DNA of 64,000 nt from Ovis canadensis (lineage: Eukaryota; Chordata; Mammalia; Artiodactyla; Bovidae), in contig NC_091255.1 of assembly GCF_042477335.2 (NCBI RefSeq), forward strand, positions 36,124,501 through 36,188,500. Reading direction: 5' to 3'. Each line of letters begins with the position of its first letter. Position 1 is the stretch's first letter. The translations under genes and the position numbers were made by a program. Shown piece after piece: positions 1 to 11,560 of the stretch. The notes under the pieces are model-generated. The model worked only from the letters and a program-made list of their open reading frames with translations. It was not told where the DNA came from and searched no databases.

Positions 1-120
1 ACTTACATAAATAAACATTATCACAGACGATCTTATCTCCCATAAAAGCCCATTTGTCTTTGTTAAAGAAACCCTTTTGTTCTTCCCATAGAACTTTTTC
101 TCCCTACTCTCTCTCCCCTC

Positions 121-285
121 TTCAGTTCAGTTCAGTTGCTCAGTCGTGTCTGACTCTTTGCGACCCCATGGACCGCAGCAAGCCAGGCTTCCCTGTCCAT
201 CACCAACTCCCGGAGCTTGCTCAAACTCATGTTCATTGAGTCGGTGATGCCATCCAACCATCTCATCATGTTGTCCCCTTCTCAA
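121..285 (-). mobile_element. BovB LINE 3' end fragment
   Basis: This is the antisense copy of the BovB 3' terminus. It begins with the repeated TTCAG pentamer tail and continues through the segment reading GACTCTTTGCGACCCCATG. The same block recurs at 453, 14040, 21893, 48574, 52098, 57682 and 59006. The copy is 5'-truncated. Bases 1-120 show nothing I recognise. Confidence 0.85.
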
Positions 286-452
286 ACTCCTATGTCTATT
301 TACTAAGCCAAGTTATTTTTCTGTGAGCTCCTGCCTACATATGTGAATAAGCTTTATCTTTTCTAATATATCTTTTGTCTGTTTAATTTCTTGGCCCCCA
401 TTATAATACTACTGCAGTAGGTTACCTAAGGCTAGAATCCCTCTGAAGGAGC

Positions 453-642
453 AATTCAGTTCAGTTCAGTTCAGTCGCTCAGTTGTGTTCGACTCTTTGC
501 AACCCCATGAATCGCAGCACACCAGGCCTCCCTGTCCATCACCAACTCCAGGAGTTCACTCAGACTCACGTCCATCGAGTCAGTGATGCCATCCAGCCAT
601 CTCATACTCTGTCGTCCCCTTCTCCTTCTTCCTCCTCCTTCT
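453..642 (-). mobile_element. BovB LINE 3' end fragment
   Basis: A second antisense BovB 3' terminus, with four TTCAG units at its edge. It is close to the copy at 121-285 but extends slightly further into the element. The 129-codon open frame across it is a by-product of the repeat, not a gene. Confidence 0.85.
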
Positions 643-699
643 CTGAAGGAGCTGGAGTCCCTAAATCCTACTTAAATCTTTACAAGAAGATGCTAAAAT

Positions 700-930
700 C
701 AGACTTCCCTGGTAGTCCAGTGGTTAAGAATCTGCCGGTCAGTGCAGGGGACCCAGGTTCCATCCCTGGTCTGGGAAGATCCCTCATGCCTAGGGGCAAT
801 AAACCCCATGTACCACAACTGGTGAAGCCTGTGTGCCTGTGCTCTGCAAGGAGAAAGAAGCCACTTCAATGAGAAAGCCACACACCACAATGAAGAGTAG
901 CTCCCCACTTGCTGTCACAACTAGAGAAAG
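700..930 (+). mobile_element. CHR-type tRNA-Glu-derived SINE
   Basis: It starts with the family head ACTTCCCTGGTAGTCCAGTG and carries a B-box-like stretch (GGTTCCATCCCTGG). The long tail mentions the 'tgctctgcaa' and 'agtagctccccactt' modules seen again at 44133 and 47680. Confidence 0.75.
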
Positions 931-1039
931 CTCTTTTCCTCCACTCTAAGTTTTATAGTGCAGATGTTACAAATAACACTATGATGAACATCATATGACT
1001 TAGGGACTGAACAACAAACATTCTGGGACTTCTTTGGTG

Positions 1040-1215
1040 GACAATACACTTATTTGTAATTTGTAATTGCTGGTGGATTTGTTTAGACAACAGTCAATGG
1101 TTTCCCACTTGCTATCCTTACCAACATTTGGTATTGTCAATCTTTTTCATTTTCACCATTCTGGTGGCTGTGAGGTGCTATCTCATTGTGGTTTTAATCT
1201 AAATGTGCACATTTC
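1040..1215 (-). mobile_element. Old L1 LINE fragment
   Basis: The stretch GGTGCTATCTCATTGTGG and its surroundings match the antisense of the conserved 3' end of mammalian L1 ORF2. The copy is old and diverged. Further L1 pieces of the same region occur at 5758, 11160, 13170 and 21275. Confidence 0.6.
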
Positions 1216-2480
1216 TATTAGTAAAGTTATATATATATATATAGAAAATTTCATAAGTACAAGAAAAAAGTAACTAAAAATCATTTCTATCTTATCATCC
1301 TCTTCTCCCCCCACCTCCTGCCCCACCAGCTTTACTGGATTTGGAGTGTGTACAATACAACTTTAAGGTTGTACTGATTTACATTCCCGCTGGCAATGCA
1401 TGAAAATTACTGTCTTATTTTCTGAACTGGGATTGCTGTTAAACTGTCAATTTGTTATTTTGGTGTCTCACTTATGGTTTTATTTAGCATTTCTTTTTTT
1501 CCTAGTGAGGGTGGAGGTTTTGTTTTTTTTTTTTGCTATTACTTTTACTTTTTGTGTAAATTGCCTTATTTCTTTTGATGAGACAGATTTTTGATCATCA
1601 TATCTAACAAGAATAACGTCAAAAAAGAAGTTGACAGGGTAATCTCATGAATTAATAGATGTGCAAAAATTCTAGATTACATTTTAGAAGCAGAATATAA
1701 CTTAAAAGGAACATATACTTTAACCATTTCTATTTTTCTCCCACTAAAGCTCGAGTCAGTGTAACCAATATTATTACTGGAAAAATTGTAAAAATTCATA
1801 TAATTATTTCCATAAATGCAAAAAGGGAATTCTTTTTTAGAACTCATCCTAAAAGTAATAAAGGGTAGCCTCTTTAACATGACAAAAAGGCTCTATTGAA
1901 AACCAAAAATCAAAATTACACTTAATGGAGAAATAGGAATTACTCCTCTTTGAAACAGGAACATGCACAACAAGGCTACATTATCAACACTATTTAACTT
2001 AGCTCTAAAAATTCTGGCAAAGCTTTTTGAGAAGAGAAAGAAAGATATACATAAGGAAAGGGAAGAAATAAAGTGATGATGTTTCTTAAATGAGATGAAA
2101 ACCACCTCAAAATTACTAGTGATAATAAATGAAGGCATCAAAGAAACTAGATAAAACACAAGTTAATTTAGGACAATTTTCATCTTTACAACAGCGCATC
2201 TCTCAATGTTTGTCATTTCTTTAAATTTATCATTTCTTTGTTTATTCTTTAGTGAAACTTTATAATTTTATTCCTATAGGTCCAGCATATTTCTTACTAA
2301 AATTTTCATAGGGATTTAAAAGCTTTTATCGCTACTGTGAATGGAAACTTTTTGTCATTGCATTTACTTTCTTATTCTTAAATATTTAAAATAAGGCATT
2401 TATTATATGTGCTGACGATAGCATGATATTTGAACTTATCTAGAATTGTCTTTCACATCTATTTTTTCTTTTTAATATTT
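1215..2480. other. Intergenic, weak L1 ORF2 remnant
   Basis: This AT-rich stretch has no gene. Around 1900-2160 a sense-strand stretch (aatggagaaataggaatt, followed by a 'tctggcaaagc' block) resembles a decayed L1 ORF2 segment. The rest shows no recognisable structure apart from a short TA run near 1230. Confidence 0.4.
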
Positions 2481-2650
2481 AGTTGTTTATTTGGCTTCAC
2501 CAGGTTTTAGTAGCGGCATGCAGAATCTTTTTTTTTTTTTTTTAGTTGTGGCGTGTAAAGATCTAGTTCCTTGACCAGGGACCAAACCATCCCCCATCTC
2601 ACTGGGAGCCAGGAGTCCTAGCCACTTCCCTAGCCGTCAGGGAAATCCCC
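2480..2650 (-). mobile_element. CHR-type SINE, antisense
   Basis: Antisense CHR SINE. A poly-T stretch stands for its A tail. It then reads TTGACCAGGGACCAAACCAT (reverse of the B box) and ends with a 'cagggaaatccc' head. Confidence 0.75.
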
Positions 2651-3024
2651 ACTTCTATTTTTCTATCATTTACAAGCATCAGTCATTCCCAATCATTAAT
2701 GATACAGGTGTGGCACTGAATCTAGTGATAAAGTCTTGTTTGAGAAGGTATTGCAGTTTAATTTTGCTGGCTTTCATGTTAAGATGCTCCCATTTTTTGT
2801 ACTGTTTTTATCCTCTCTTCATTTTCTTCAGTGATGTCTTGAACCAAGTAAATGCCTGGAAGGCACCTTAGGGAGCTTTAAATTATTATTTGGTGAAAGA
2901 ATTTTTGCCCACTGTGACCTCTGATTTAGGGCAGGTGTCAGCTAGCTAGTCTAAGGGTACTGTGGTGTTCTGGTCATATATTGTTATGTAACAAACTGTA
3001 ACTTTGATCTACTTTTCTGGTTTT

Positions 3025-3218
3025 GTTGTTGCATTGTGTTTAGTCATGTCCGACTCTTTGAGACTCCATGGACTGTAGCCTGCCAGACTCCTCTGTCCAC
3101 GGAATTCTCCAGGCAAGAACACTGGAGTATTTGCCATTTCCTCCAGAGGATCTTCCCAAACCAGGGATTGAACTCGAATTTCCTGCATCTCCTGCATTGG
3201 CAGGTGGATTCTTTACAT
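3025..3218 (-). mobile_element. Bov-tA SINE, antisense
   Basis: Near full-length antisense Bov-tA. The BovB-derived tail (CATGTCCGACTCTTTGAGAC) is followed by the 'ccaggcaagaacactggagta' module and then the tRNA-like head with a degenerate B box. A partial antisense CHR SINE (about 3219-3330) abuts it. Confidence 0.85.
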
Positions 3219-3330
3219 TTATTTATTTGGCTGGCCCAGGTCTTAGTTGCAGCACTTGGGATCTTCTATCCTTTTTGAGGCATTTCAGGATCTTTAGTAG
3301 TGACATGTGGAATTTTTTTTAGTTGCAGCA

Positions 3331-4595
3331 TGCACTCATCTCATACGCTAGTAAAGTAATGCTCAAAATTCTCCAAGCCAGGCTTCAACAGTACATGAAC
3401 CATGAACTTCCAGATATTCAAGCAGGATTTAGAAAAGGCAGAGGAACCAGAGATCAAATTGCAAAAATCCATTGTATCATCGATAAAACAAGAGAGCTCC
3501 AGAAAAACATCTACTTCTGCTTTATTGACTACGCCAAAGCCTTTGATTGTGTGGATGACGACAAACTGTGGAAAATTCTGCAAGACATGAGAATACCAGA
3601 CCCCCTGACCTGCCTCTTGAGAAACCTGTATGCAGGTCAGGAAGCAACAGTTAGAACTGGACATGGAACAACAGACTGGTTCCAAATCGGGAAAGGAGTG
3701 TGTCAAGGCTGTATATTGTCACCCTGCTTATTTAACTTCTATGCAGAGTACATCATGAGAAATGCCGGGCTGGATGAAGCACAAGCTGGAATCAAGATTG
3801 CTGGGAGAAATATCAATAACCTCAGATATGCAGATGACACCACCCTTATGGCAGAAAGTGAAGAGGAACTAAAAAGCTTCTTGATGAAAGTGGAGAGTGA
3901 AAAAGTTGGCTTAAAACTCAACATTCAGAAAATTAGGATCATGGCATCTGGTCCCATCATTTCATGGCAAATAGATGGGGAAACAACGAAAACAGTGCAA
4001 GACTATTTTCTTGGGCTCCAAAATCACTGCAAATGGTGACTGTAGCCAAGAAATTAAAAGATGCTTGCTCCTTGGAAGAAAAGCTATGACCAGCCTAGAC
4101 AGCCTATTAAAAAGCAGAGACATTACTTTGTCAACAAAGGTCCATCTAGTCAAAGCTATGATTTTTCCAGTAGTCATGTATGGATGCAAGAGTTGGACTA
4201 TAAAGAAAGCTGAACACCGAAGAATTGATGCTTTTGAATTGTGGTGTTGGAGAAGACTCTTGAGTGTCCCTTGGACTGCAAGGAGATCCAACCAGTCAAC
4301 CCTAAAGGAAATCAGTCCTGAATGTTCATTGGAAGGACTGATTCTGCAGCTTAAACTCCAATACTTTGGCCATCTGATGAGAAGAACCGACTCATTGGAA
4401 AAGACCCTGATGCTGGGAAAGAATGAAGGTGGGAGAAGGGGACGACAGAGGATGAGACAGTAAGATGGCATCACCAACTCAAGGGACATGAGTTTGAGTA
4501 AGCTCCAGGAGTTGGTGATGGACAGGGAAGCCTGGTGTGCTGCAGTCCATGGGGTCACAGAGTCAGACACGACTGAGCAACTGAACTCACTGACT
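3331..4595 (+). mobile_element. BovB LINE, 3' half with reverse transcriptase
   Basis: 5'-truncated BovB retrotransposon in sense. The open frame at 3323-4039 keeps reverse-transcriptase motifs: FIDYAKAFD (RT block A), a GKGVCQGC block and the catalytic YADD in RYADDTTLMA. A frameshift near 4030 moves the reading to the frame starting at 3975, which carries the C-terminal region (AFELWCWRRLL). The 3' terminus is complete at about 4590. Dead as a gene, but it is the best-preserved RT core among the BovB copies here. Confidence 0.92.
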
Positions 4596-4680
4596 GATGG
4601 TCTTTCGTGACTGACTTTTTTCACTTAACCTAATGCTTTCAGGGTTCATCCGTGTCATTTCTTTTTATGGTTGAATAAAC

Positions 4681-5335
4681 ATCACTTCATGGGAAATAGA
4701 TGGGGAAACAGGGGAAACAGTGTCAGACTTTATTTTGGGGGGCTCCAAAATCACTGCAGATGGTGACTTCAGCCATGAAATTAAAAGACACTTACTCCTT
4801 GGAAGGAAAGTTATCACTAACCTAGATAGCATATTGAAAAGCAGAGACATTACTTTGCCAACAAAGGTCTGTCTAGTCAAGGCTATGGTTTTTCCAGTGG
4901 TCATGTATGGATGTGAGAGTAGGACTGTGAAGAAGGCTGAGCGCCGAAGAATTGATGCTTTTGAACTGTGGTGTTGGAGAAGACTCTTGAGAGTCCCTTG
5001 GACTGCAAGGAGATCCAACCAGTCCATTCTGAAGGAGATCAGCCCTGGGATTTCTTTGGAAGGACTGATGCTAAAGCTGAAACTCCAGTACTTTGGCCAC
5101 CTCATGCGAAGAGTTGACTCATTGGAAAAGACTGAAGCTAAGAGGAATTGGGGGCAGGAGGAGAAGGGGACAACAGAAGATGAGATGGCTGGATGGCATC
5201 ACTGACTCGATGGACGTGAGTCTGAGTGAACTCCGGGAGTTCGTGATGGACAGGGAGGCCTGGTGTGCTGCGATTCATGGGGTCGCAAAGAGTCGGGCAC
5301 GACTGAGCGACTGAACTGAACTGAACTGAATCTTC
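4681..5335 (+). mobile_element. BovB LINE, 3' fragment
   Basis: A second, independent sense BovB copy beginning inside the post-RT region (tcatgggaaatagatgggg) and ending with the GAACT pentamer tail. An 86-base non-BovB spacer separates it from the previous copy. It is closer to the family consensus ([20 protein letters not shown]) than the copy at 3331, so it is probably younger. Confidence 0.9.
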
Positions 5336-5611
5336 CATTGTCACTCCTTGATATCCACAGGGAATTGGTTCCAGGACTCCCTTCAAATACTAAAATCCAC
5401 AGATACTCAAGTTCCTGACATAAAATAGTGTAGTATTTGCATATAGTATAGGTTATATATGTAACATATACATAAAGTATATCTCCCATATATTTTAAAT
5501 CATCTCATTTATGATACCTAATATATTTAAATATCATGTAAATAGTTGTAAATACAATGTAAGTGCTATGTAAATAGTTACAGTAAAGTTTTGCTTTTGG
5601 AACTTTCTGGA

Positions 5612-5757
5612 TCTTTTTTTTTGGCTGTGCCCAGGATTAGTTGCAGCATGCAGGATTTTATTTTATTTTTTAGTGGCATGTGGGATCTAGTTCCCTGACT
5701 GGGGCCCCCTGCATCGGGAGCACAGAGTCTTAGCCACTGGGTCACCAGGAAAGCCCT
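5612..5757 (-). mobile_element. CHR-type SINE, antisense
   Basis: Antisense CHR SINE from 'ttttttggctgtgccc' (tail) to 'caccaggaaagccc' (head). Confidence 0.75.
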
Positions 5758-6440
5758 TTTCTGGAATTTTTTCCCTAAATATTTTCCATCTGCTGTTGGT
5801 TAACTCCACAGATGTGATACCAGCAGGAACATAGGGCCAACTTCACCACATTTTTTTATCGGCTCATCAGCAATGAGCACTTGGGTTGTTTCCACTTTGG
5901 GGCTCTTATGAACAATAGTGCTATAAATATTTGTGTGTAAGTTTTTGTGTGGATATGTTTTCATTTCTCTCGGGTATATACCTAAGATAGAAACTGCTGG
6001 GTCATCCAGTAAGTCGGTGTTTAAACTTTTGAGGAATTGCCACACTGTTCTCGAAGCGGATGCACCCCTCTACATTCCCACCAGCAATATGAGAGTTCCG
6101 ATTTCTCAACAATCCCCTCCACATTTGCTACCTACCTTTTCTGATAATAGCCATCCTAGTGGGTGTAATGTGATATCTCATCGTGATTTTTTTTTTAGTT
6201 TTTTATTTTTTTAATTTTTAAATCTTTAATTCTTACATGCATTCCCAAACATGAACCCCCCTCCCACCTCCCTCCCCATCATTGTGATTTTTGACTTGCA
6301 TTTCTCTGGTGGCCAACAATGTTGAACATCTTTTCACGTGCTTATTGCCCTTTTGTGTATCTTCTTTAGAGAAATATCTATTCAGATCTTTTACTCATTT
6401 TGAAATTGGGTTGTTATTTGTCTTTTTATTATTGACTCAT
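5758..6440 (-). mobile_element. L1 fragment split by a younger L1
   Basis: Antisense old L1: blocks such as 'aaactgctgggtcat', 'ttgccacactgttct' and 'gtgcttattgcccttttgtg' follow the order of the L1 ORF2 3' end. Bases about 6186-6278 are a 5'-truncated younger ruminant L1 3' end (ATGCATTCCCAAACATGAAC then CCTCCC runs). The flanks repeat 'tcatcgtgatttttt' / 'tcattgtgattttt', which looks like its target duplication. Confidence 0.65.
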
Positions 6441-7437
6441 ATCATGAAAATTTAAAAAGAACAAATTGCTAATTTCCTGAATCACTCAGAAGCTGACTTC
6501 TTACTCATTTCCAAACCTGCTTTTGAACCCGACCAGACCTTTTTCCTCAGAACTGTATTTTAGCATTCATGTGATGAGAGTGCGAACAAGTTTAAAAACA
6601 GAAGTTTCCTCTGTTCTCAGGTGGAGAAGCAAAGTGGGAAAGGCAAAGACAGGCAAGGTTCCATAGGATCGTTTTTAAGAAATGGTACTTAAAAGGTGTC
6701 AGATGGTTCTTAACTTTTAAAATACGAACTGTGGAAGTCTTAGAGCCTCATCTCAGAGAGCGCCAGGTGGAGAAGGGGACTAGATGAATGGCAGGGTGAG
6801 TTGATCTTTGACTCAATTAGGCTGAATCAATCTTGTCATTGAGTTCCCAAGGAAATTCAATTACAGGTCAAGTGCAGGAAGCCCAGTAATTGTGGCTTAA
6901 GCAGCAGAAATGACAGGTGATCGATAGCAGCCTGGGGATGAATTTGACTTCAAAGCCCCTGAATCTCTGGTGGGAAGAAAAGGCAGGAGAGTTGGAGAGA
7001 GGAAGAGGCTCTCTAAGTCGAAACAACCACTGAGAGGTTTGGTGGATGACTGCCAAGACAGTGGGTGTGGCACTGCCAGACATGCCTGCCCACCCAGGTG
7101 TCGATCTGACTGTGGAGACTCGGGCCAGAGACTCGTGGTGGCAGGGGGTGGGGTGGGGGTGGGGGGCGGCGGTGGTGGTGAGCGGGGAGCTGGGCAGAGG
7201 GGTGGGGATCATCAGACCATGTTGGGAGCCTCCAGCAACAGAGCCTTCAGCTGACCGCGGCTGCAGGCCGCCAGAAACCGCACTACCCAAGTCAGCGTTA
7301 GAAGCTGGGGCTGCAAGAACTGGGCGCCGAGGGGAGAGCAAAAGGCGGGATGTGGGACAGGAAACAACTCTGGAGAAAAGAGCATCTCTCTAGAAATCCC
7401 CTTTCCCTGCAAAACGAAGTGTAAAAGATTCAAAAAA
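6440..7437. other. Unassigned intergenic stretch
   Basis: No gene or repeat that I recognise. A G-rich run at 7141-7200 (several GGGG tracts) could form a G-quadruplex. The 90-157 codon open frames here lie in GC-rich sequence on both strands and have no recognisable domain. Confidence 0.35.
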
Positions 7438-7628
7438 GTTTTGCTCAGCGGTAAAGAATCCGCCTGCCAATGCAGGAGCTGCAGGTTCGATCTCGGATCA
7501 GGAAGATCCCCCTGGAGAAGGAAATGGCAACCGACTCCAGTATTCTCACATGAGAAATCCCAGGACTGAGGAGCCTGGTGGGCTATGGTCCATGGAGAGT
7601 CGAACAAGACTCAGAGACTAAACAACAA
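7437..7628 (+). mobile_element. Bov-tA SINE
   Basis: Sense Bov-tA: 'agcggtaaagaatccgcctg', a B box (GGTTCGATCTC) and the 'gagaaggaaatggcaacc' body. It ends at 'actaaacaacaact'. Confidence 0.85.
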
Positions 7629-7932
7629 CTCCTCCCTCTAGTGGTGATACACATATTGCAAGAGGGGCTTTGTGGCTGAGTCGAAATCTAGAAGCTATAA
7701 AGACTGATATGTACCACCACCTTAGAAAAACAAACCCCTCCCCAAATACTTGATTTTTTTGTGTGGCAAAAAAAAAAAATATTTTGCACTAAGCTTTGCA
7801 AGATAATACCGTTGGAGGAAGCTGGATAAAGGGTACGCAAGATGGCTCTGTATTATTTTTTACTACTGAATCTCTACTATATTTTAACTATGTGAATCAA
7901 TCTTACCTCAAAATAAAAAATGTAAAATAAAA

Positions 7933-8158
7933 AGACTTCCCTGGTAGTCCATCGGCTAAGAATCTGCACTCCATCCTGCGTGCTGAAACTAGAAGTTCAT
8001 GGGCTGCAGCTAAGAAGACCTCGAGTGCTGCAACTAAGACCCAGAGCAGCCAAATAAATAAATAAAAATAAATATTTTAAAAAATACATAAGAAGTAATT
8101 TAAACACAGCCTTAAACCAAAAAAGAAGAAGAAGAAGAAGAAGAAGAAGAAGAAAAGG
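7933..8158 (+). mobile_element. CHR-type SINE and adjoining (GAA)n microsatellite
   Basis: A CHR SINE in sense (ACTTCCCTGGTAGTCCATCG at 7935) ends in an A-rich tail near 8090. At about 8124-8154 a run of roughly ten GAA units follows. GAA arrays often grow from SINE A-tails, though here about 30 bases separate the two. Confidence 0.7.
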
Positions 8159-8608
8159 CTTGGTGGAGAGAGGGAAAAAAAATAAGAAAAGGCTTGAGTC
8201 CTTTGGCCCCATCTCTGGCTGGGGACTCACAGCCATGAGTAGGTAAAATGGTCAGGAGATAGAGAGGAGACTTTTCTGGGACTCCCTGACATGAAGGCCC
8301 CACACACCGTGGCTCCAAAGACTGTTGATGAGTCTTTGGGGGCTATCGTTAGATTGGGAGAATGTGGGAATGTAATAGGTGATGAAATTAAAGTGAAGGT
8401 TTGGATAAAAGTTGTAAGGTTTGAACAGGTTTCATGTGAGGTGGTTTTTCCCCCTTTACCTAGGAGGGCAAATGTATTGGGGAATAGATGTTGTGTCTGA
8501 TGGGATAAGGTTTCCCTTACTTAGCATCCTAAAGCAGAAGTCACTGGATCCTGCCCTTCTGCCAATATGATTGGCCATACTAAATGAAAACCAATAACTA
8601 ACTGCCTG

Positions 8609-8815
8609 GGGCTTCCCAGGTAGCACTAGTAGTAAAGAACCTGCTCGCCAATGCAGGAGACATTAGAGTTGCAAGTTTGATCCCTGGGTCAGGAAGATCC
8701 CCCGGAGGAGGGCATGGCAACCCTCTCCAGTATGCTTGCCAGGGAAATCCCATGGACCAGAGGAGCCTGGTTGCACAGAGTCGGACATGACTGAAGCAAC
8801 TTAGCATGCATGCAA
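8609..8815 (+). mobile_element. Bov-tA SINE
   Basis: Sense Bov-tA with head (GGCTTCCCAGGTAGCACTAG), B-box region (GTTTGATCCCTGG) and complete body ending 'ctgaagcaacttagcatg'. Confidence 0.85.
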
Positions 8816-8979
8816 CTTTGCCTGAGCCCACAGTGGTTATTAATTTAAACAGTGTGGACTACCTGGTGGACAGGAGATGACTACTTTAATGCTCTGTTAG
8901 AAGCTATAGTCCTGATGTGGGCAGGTCGTCTGTACAATAGCCTTGTGTACAGTGCAAACTTGGGCTACGGCAAAATACC

Positions 8980-9107
8980 ACCCAACAATGACCACTGGGA
9001 TTTTGGATCGGAAAATTTCCATTTACTAGCTTGCTACTGGACCTTAATGGAAATTATGCCTATGACTAAAGGATATAAAATAATCTTGAAACTTAAATAC
9101 TTATAAT
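8980..9107 (+). pseudogene. Possible decayed endogenous retrovirus pol fragment
   Basis: The frame here contains LLACYW, preceded by a 'DFGSENFH'-like stretch. That cluster is typical of the reverse transcriptase to RNase H connection of old ERV pol genes. The segment is only about 40 codons long. No protease, integrase or LTR lies beside it. It could be chance; I only flag the motif. Confidence 0.3.
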
Positions 9108-9390
9108 GTCTTGGGTGATGTCCACTCTCAACCTCTGTTCATGTCATCTGGGTTAGGCTGTCTCTCCCTTAACCCCAAGTAACCCAGTCCTCACCAATCC
9201 AGCGTGTGGCCAGGTGACTGAGATGGGCTCAGAACTGGACGCTTAACCAGATCAAGCCAGCCTGAATGGGGACTCAATTCTCAGACTTTCATTGAAGACT
9301 TTAGGTAAAAGAGCTCTTTGTTTGCTGGAATTAAGCCTGGGGGGATAGAAGAACTGCTCCAACCAATTTGCCCCTAAAAGAGGAGGGCTT

Positions 9391-9541
9391 TTGACTTCCC
9401 TGGTGGCTCAGAGGGTAAAGCATCTCGGGAAGATACCCTGGAGAAGGAAATGGCAACCCACTCCAGTACTCTTGCCTGCAGAATTCCATGGACAGAGGAG
9501 CCTGGAGTCGGACACGGCTGAGTGACTTCACTTTCATTTTT
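9391..9541 (+). mobile_element. Bov-tA SINE with internal deletion
   Basis: It has the head GACTTCCCTGGTGGCTCAGA and the tail 'ggacacggctgagtgacttc', but the B-box segment between 'gcatct' and 'cgggaagat' is missing, so its own internal promoter is broken. Confidence 0.85.
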
Positions 9542-10069
9542 GGACAATACAGCCAATCATGGAGGTGGGAGAGTAAAGTCTGAGGCCTGAATGTTTACAC
9601 CTGAATCCAGCTATGCCTGAAGTAAATCCTATCCTTCAAGTTTTCAGTTACAAGAACCCATTAAATCTGTCTGCCTTACCCTGTTTGTCCTAGGGGGCCC
9701 TCACAGAATCAAGGAGAATCATATTTTAAGGGGACACACGAAAGACACAAAGAAACATTTCTCTTAAAATAACAAAAAACAGAAACAAACAAAAAAAAGG
9801 AACTTCAGACATAGCCTACAGCTCCCTCTAGTGGAAAACATTGCTTTTCAGCCCCAGATAACATGCCACTACCAGGTTTCCCAAAAGTCTTGTGTATATC
9901 GAGGTTAATTTAGAACATCTTTCCTATTTCAAAAATATAATTGCTGATATTTATAATCCTGATCACAGCTCTGTCCCATAATATTTTGTAGTTCAGAACT
10001 ATAATCCTGAACAAAACATGTCCCAAAATCATGCAGTGAAGTAAATTTAGAATGTGCTTAGAATGGCCT
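9541..10069. other. Unassigned intergenic stretch
   Basis: Nothing recognised. The sequence is AT-rich and without an open frame of note. Confidence 0.35.
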
Positions 10070-10235
10070 TAGTGGCTCAGTCGTATCCAACTCTTTGTGG
10101 CCCCATCGACTGTAGCCCACCAGACTTCTCTGTCTAAGGAATTTTCCAGGCAAGAATACTGAAGTGGATTGCCAGTTCCTACCCCAGGGGATCTTCCCGA
10201 CCCAAGGATTGAACTGCCATCTCTGGCGCCTGATA
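10070..10235 (-). mobile_element. Bov-tA SINE, antisense
   Basis: Antisense Bov-tA body and tRNA-like part, ending just after the reversed B box (CCCAAGGATTGAACTGCCAT). Confidence 0.8.
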
Positions 10236-10949
10236 GACCATTAGGAATCATATGAATCATATTTTACAGCTATCAAAAAAGAGAAAAGTAAGAAAGACCA
10301 AAAAATATAGTTCCATAGGATTTTAATATCCAAATAAAGATAACTTTCTTGACTTTTGATTTCAAGAACTATCTCACACCTCCCACCCCTCTTTTTTCTC
10401 CACTTCTCATGAAAATGATCAAAGAGAGAAATACAAACAACAACAACAACAAAACAAAACTGTCCCAGCAAGCAAAAGAACTGGAGAAAATGCCATGAAC
10501 CGAACTGAATATTTGAGAGATTTGGGGTCCACTGCTGGGGCTAGAGCTGGGGAGGCGGTGCTCCACCTTGGCCCCATAGAGCAGTGGGCGAAGTAGCCCT
10601 AGAGGGCCGGGTCGCACCGCTCCAGCCCGTGCAGCTCCGCCCCTCATTCTTGGGGCCGGGGTGTCTGGTCCTGGCCCTGCAGGAAGATGGTGCCCTTTGC
10701 CTCCCCTCTACTCACGCAGCATCCAGCCGACAGCCCGCGGCTGTGCTAAGGTGGTCCTATGGAGGGGAGAGGGTTCCAGGGAGGAAGCACAAGATGCTCT
10801 GTGCAAACACGCGGGGAGCCTCTATTCCTGTCCAGTTCCACCCAAGTCCAAGTGTGAACAGCCAAGGGAGAATCACTGCATGAGAGAGAATCCTTAGCAT
10901 CCTGATAAAGGTAGATCAGGAAGGGCAATCTGGACAAGAACGGTCCCCA
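10236..10949. other. Unassigned, CpG-containing intergenic stretch
   Basis: A short GC-rich patch (10520-10760) with several CpGs carries overlapping open frames on both strands (99 and 92 codons). I recognise no domain, splice pattern or poly(A) signal. It may be a decayed unique sequence. Confidence 0.3.
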
Positions 10950-11040
10950 GGGACTTCCAGCATACAAGGTGGGAGTGGTGGGATCAATCCCTGGTTGGGG
11001 AACTAAGATCCCACATGCCCCAGCATGATCGAAAAAATAA
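10950..11040 (+). mobile_element. CHR-type SINE fragment
   Basis: It carries the GGGACTTCC head and the sequence 'gggaactaagatcccacatg' that follows the B box in this family. The A-rich tail ends near 11040. Confidence 0.65.
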
Positions 11041-11159
11041 GCGAAGCAAACTGTCCCCAGTAGAATGAAGGAAATACAAAAGTACTTAAAATATTCGAAT
11101 CAATGTCCTCAAAATTATGTATGACAGAATACTGTATTCATAAAAAAAACCTGGTATAC

Positions 11160-11560
11160 AAAACGTGGTAAATACATGCAATGGTATATTATTCAGCCAT
11201 AATAAGGAATGAGATTTTGATATATGCTATATCATGGGTGGACCCTGAAAGTATTATGCTAAGTGAAGTAAGCCAGATACAGAAGGAAAAATATCGTCCG
11301 ATTCTACACATATTAGGTACTAGATTAGACAAATATGCAGCCACAGAAAGTAGAATGGCGATTACCAGGGGATAGAGGGAAGGAAGAGGGAAAGTTATTG
11401 TTTAATGGGTACAGAATTTTTGTTGGCGATCATGAAAAAATTTTGAGTATAGTGGTGAGTTATACAAAATTGTGAATGTACTTAATGCCACTGAACTATA
11501 CACTTAAAAATAGTTAAAAAGTAAATTTTAGGTTATGTATATTTTACTACAATAAAAAAA
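11160..11560 (+). mobile_element. L1 LINE 3' end
   Basis: Sense L1 3' end: 'tattattcagccataataag', 'attatgctaagtgaagtaag' and 'gcgattaccagggg' occur in canonical order. It finishes at an AATAAA-like tail. Confidence 0.75.

Noticed and set aside
700-930. tRNA genes suggested by B-box-like GGTTCGATCCC sequences throughout the window
   Set aside because: All those I checked sit in CHR or Bov-tA SINEs derived from tRNA-Glu; none has a full cloverleaf with a paired acceptor stem.
3323-4039. A 238-codon frame encoding a reverse transcriptase as a host gene
   Set aside because: It is the RT core of a 5'-truncated BovB retrotransposon with a frameshift; similar pieces recur at 16 kb, 56 kb and 58 kb.
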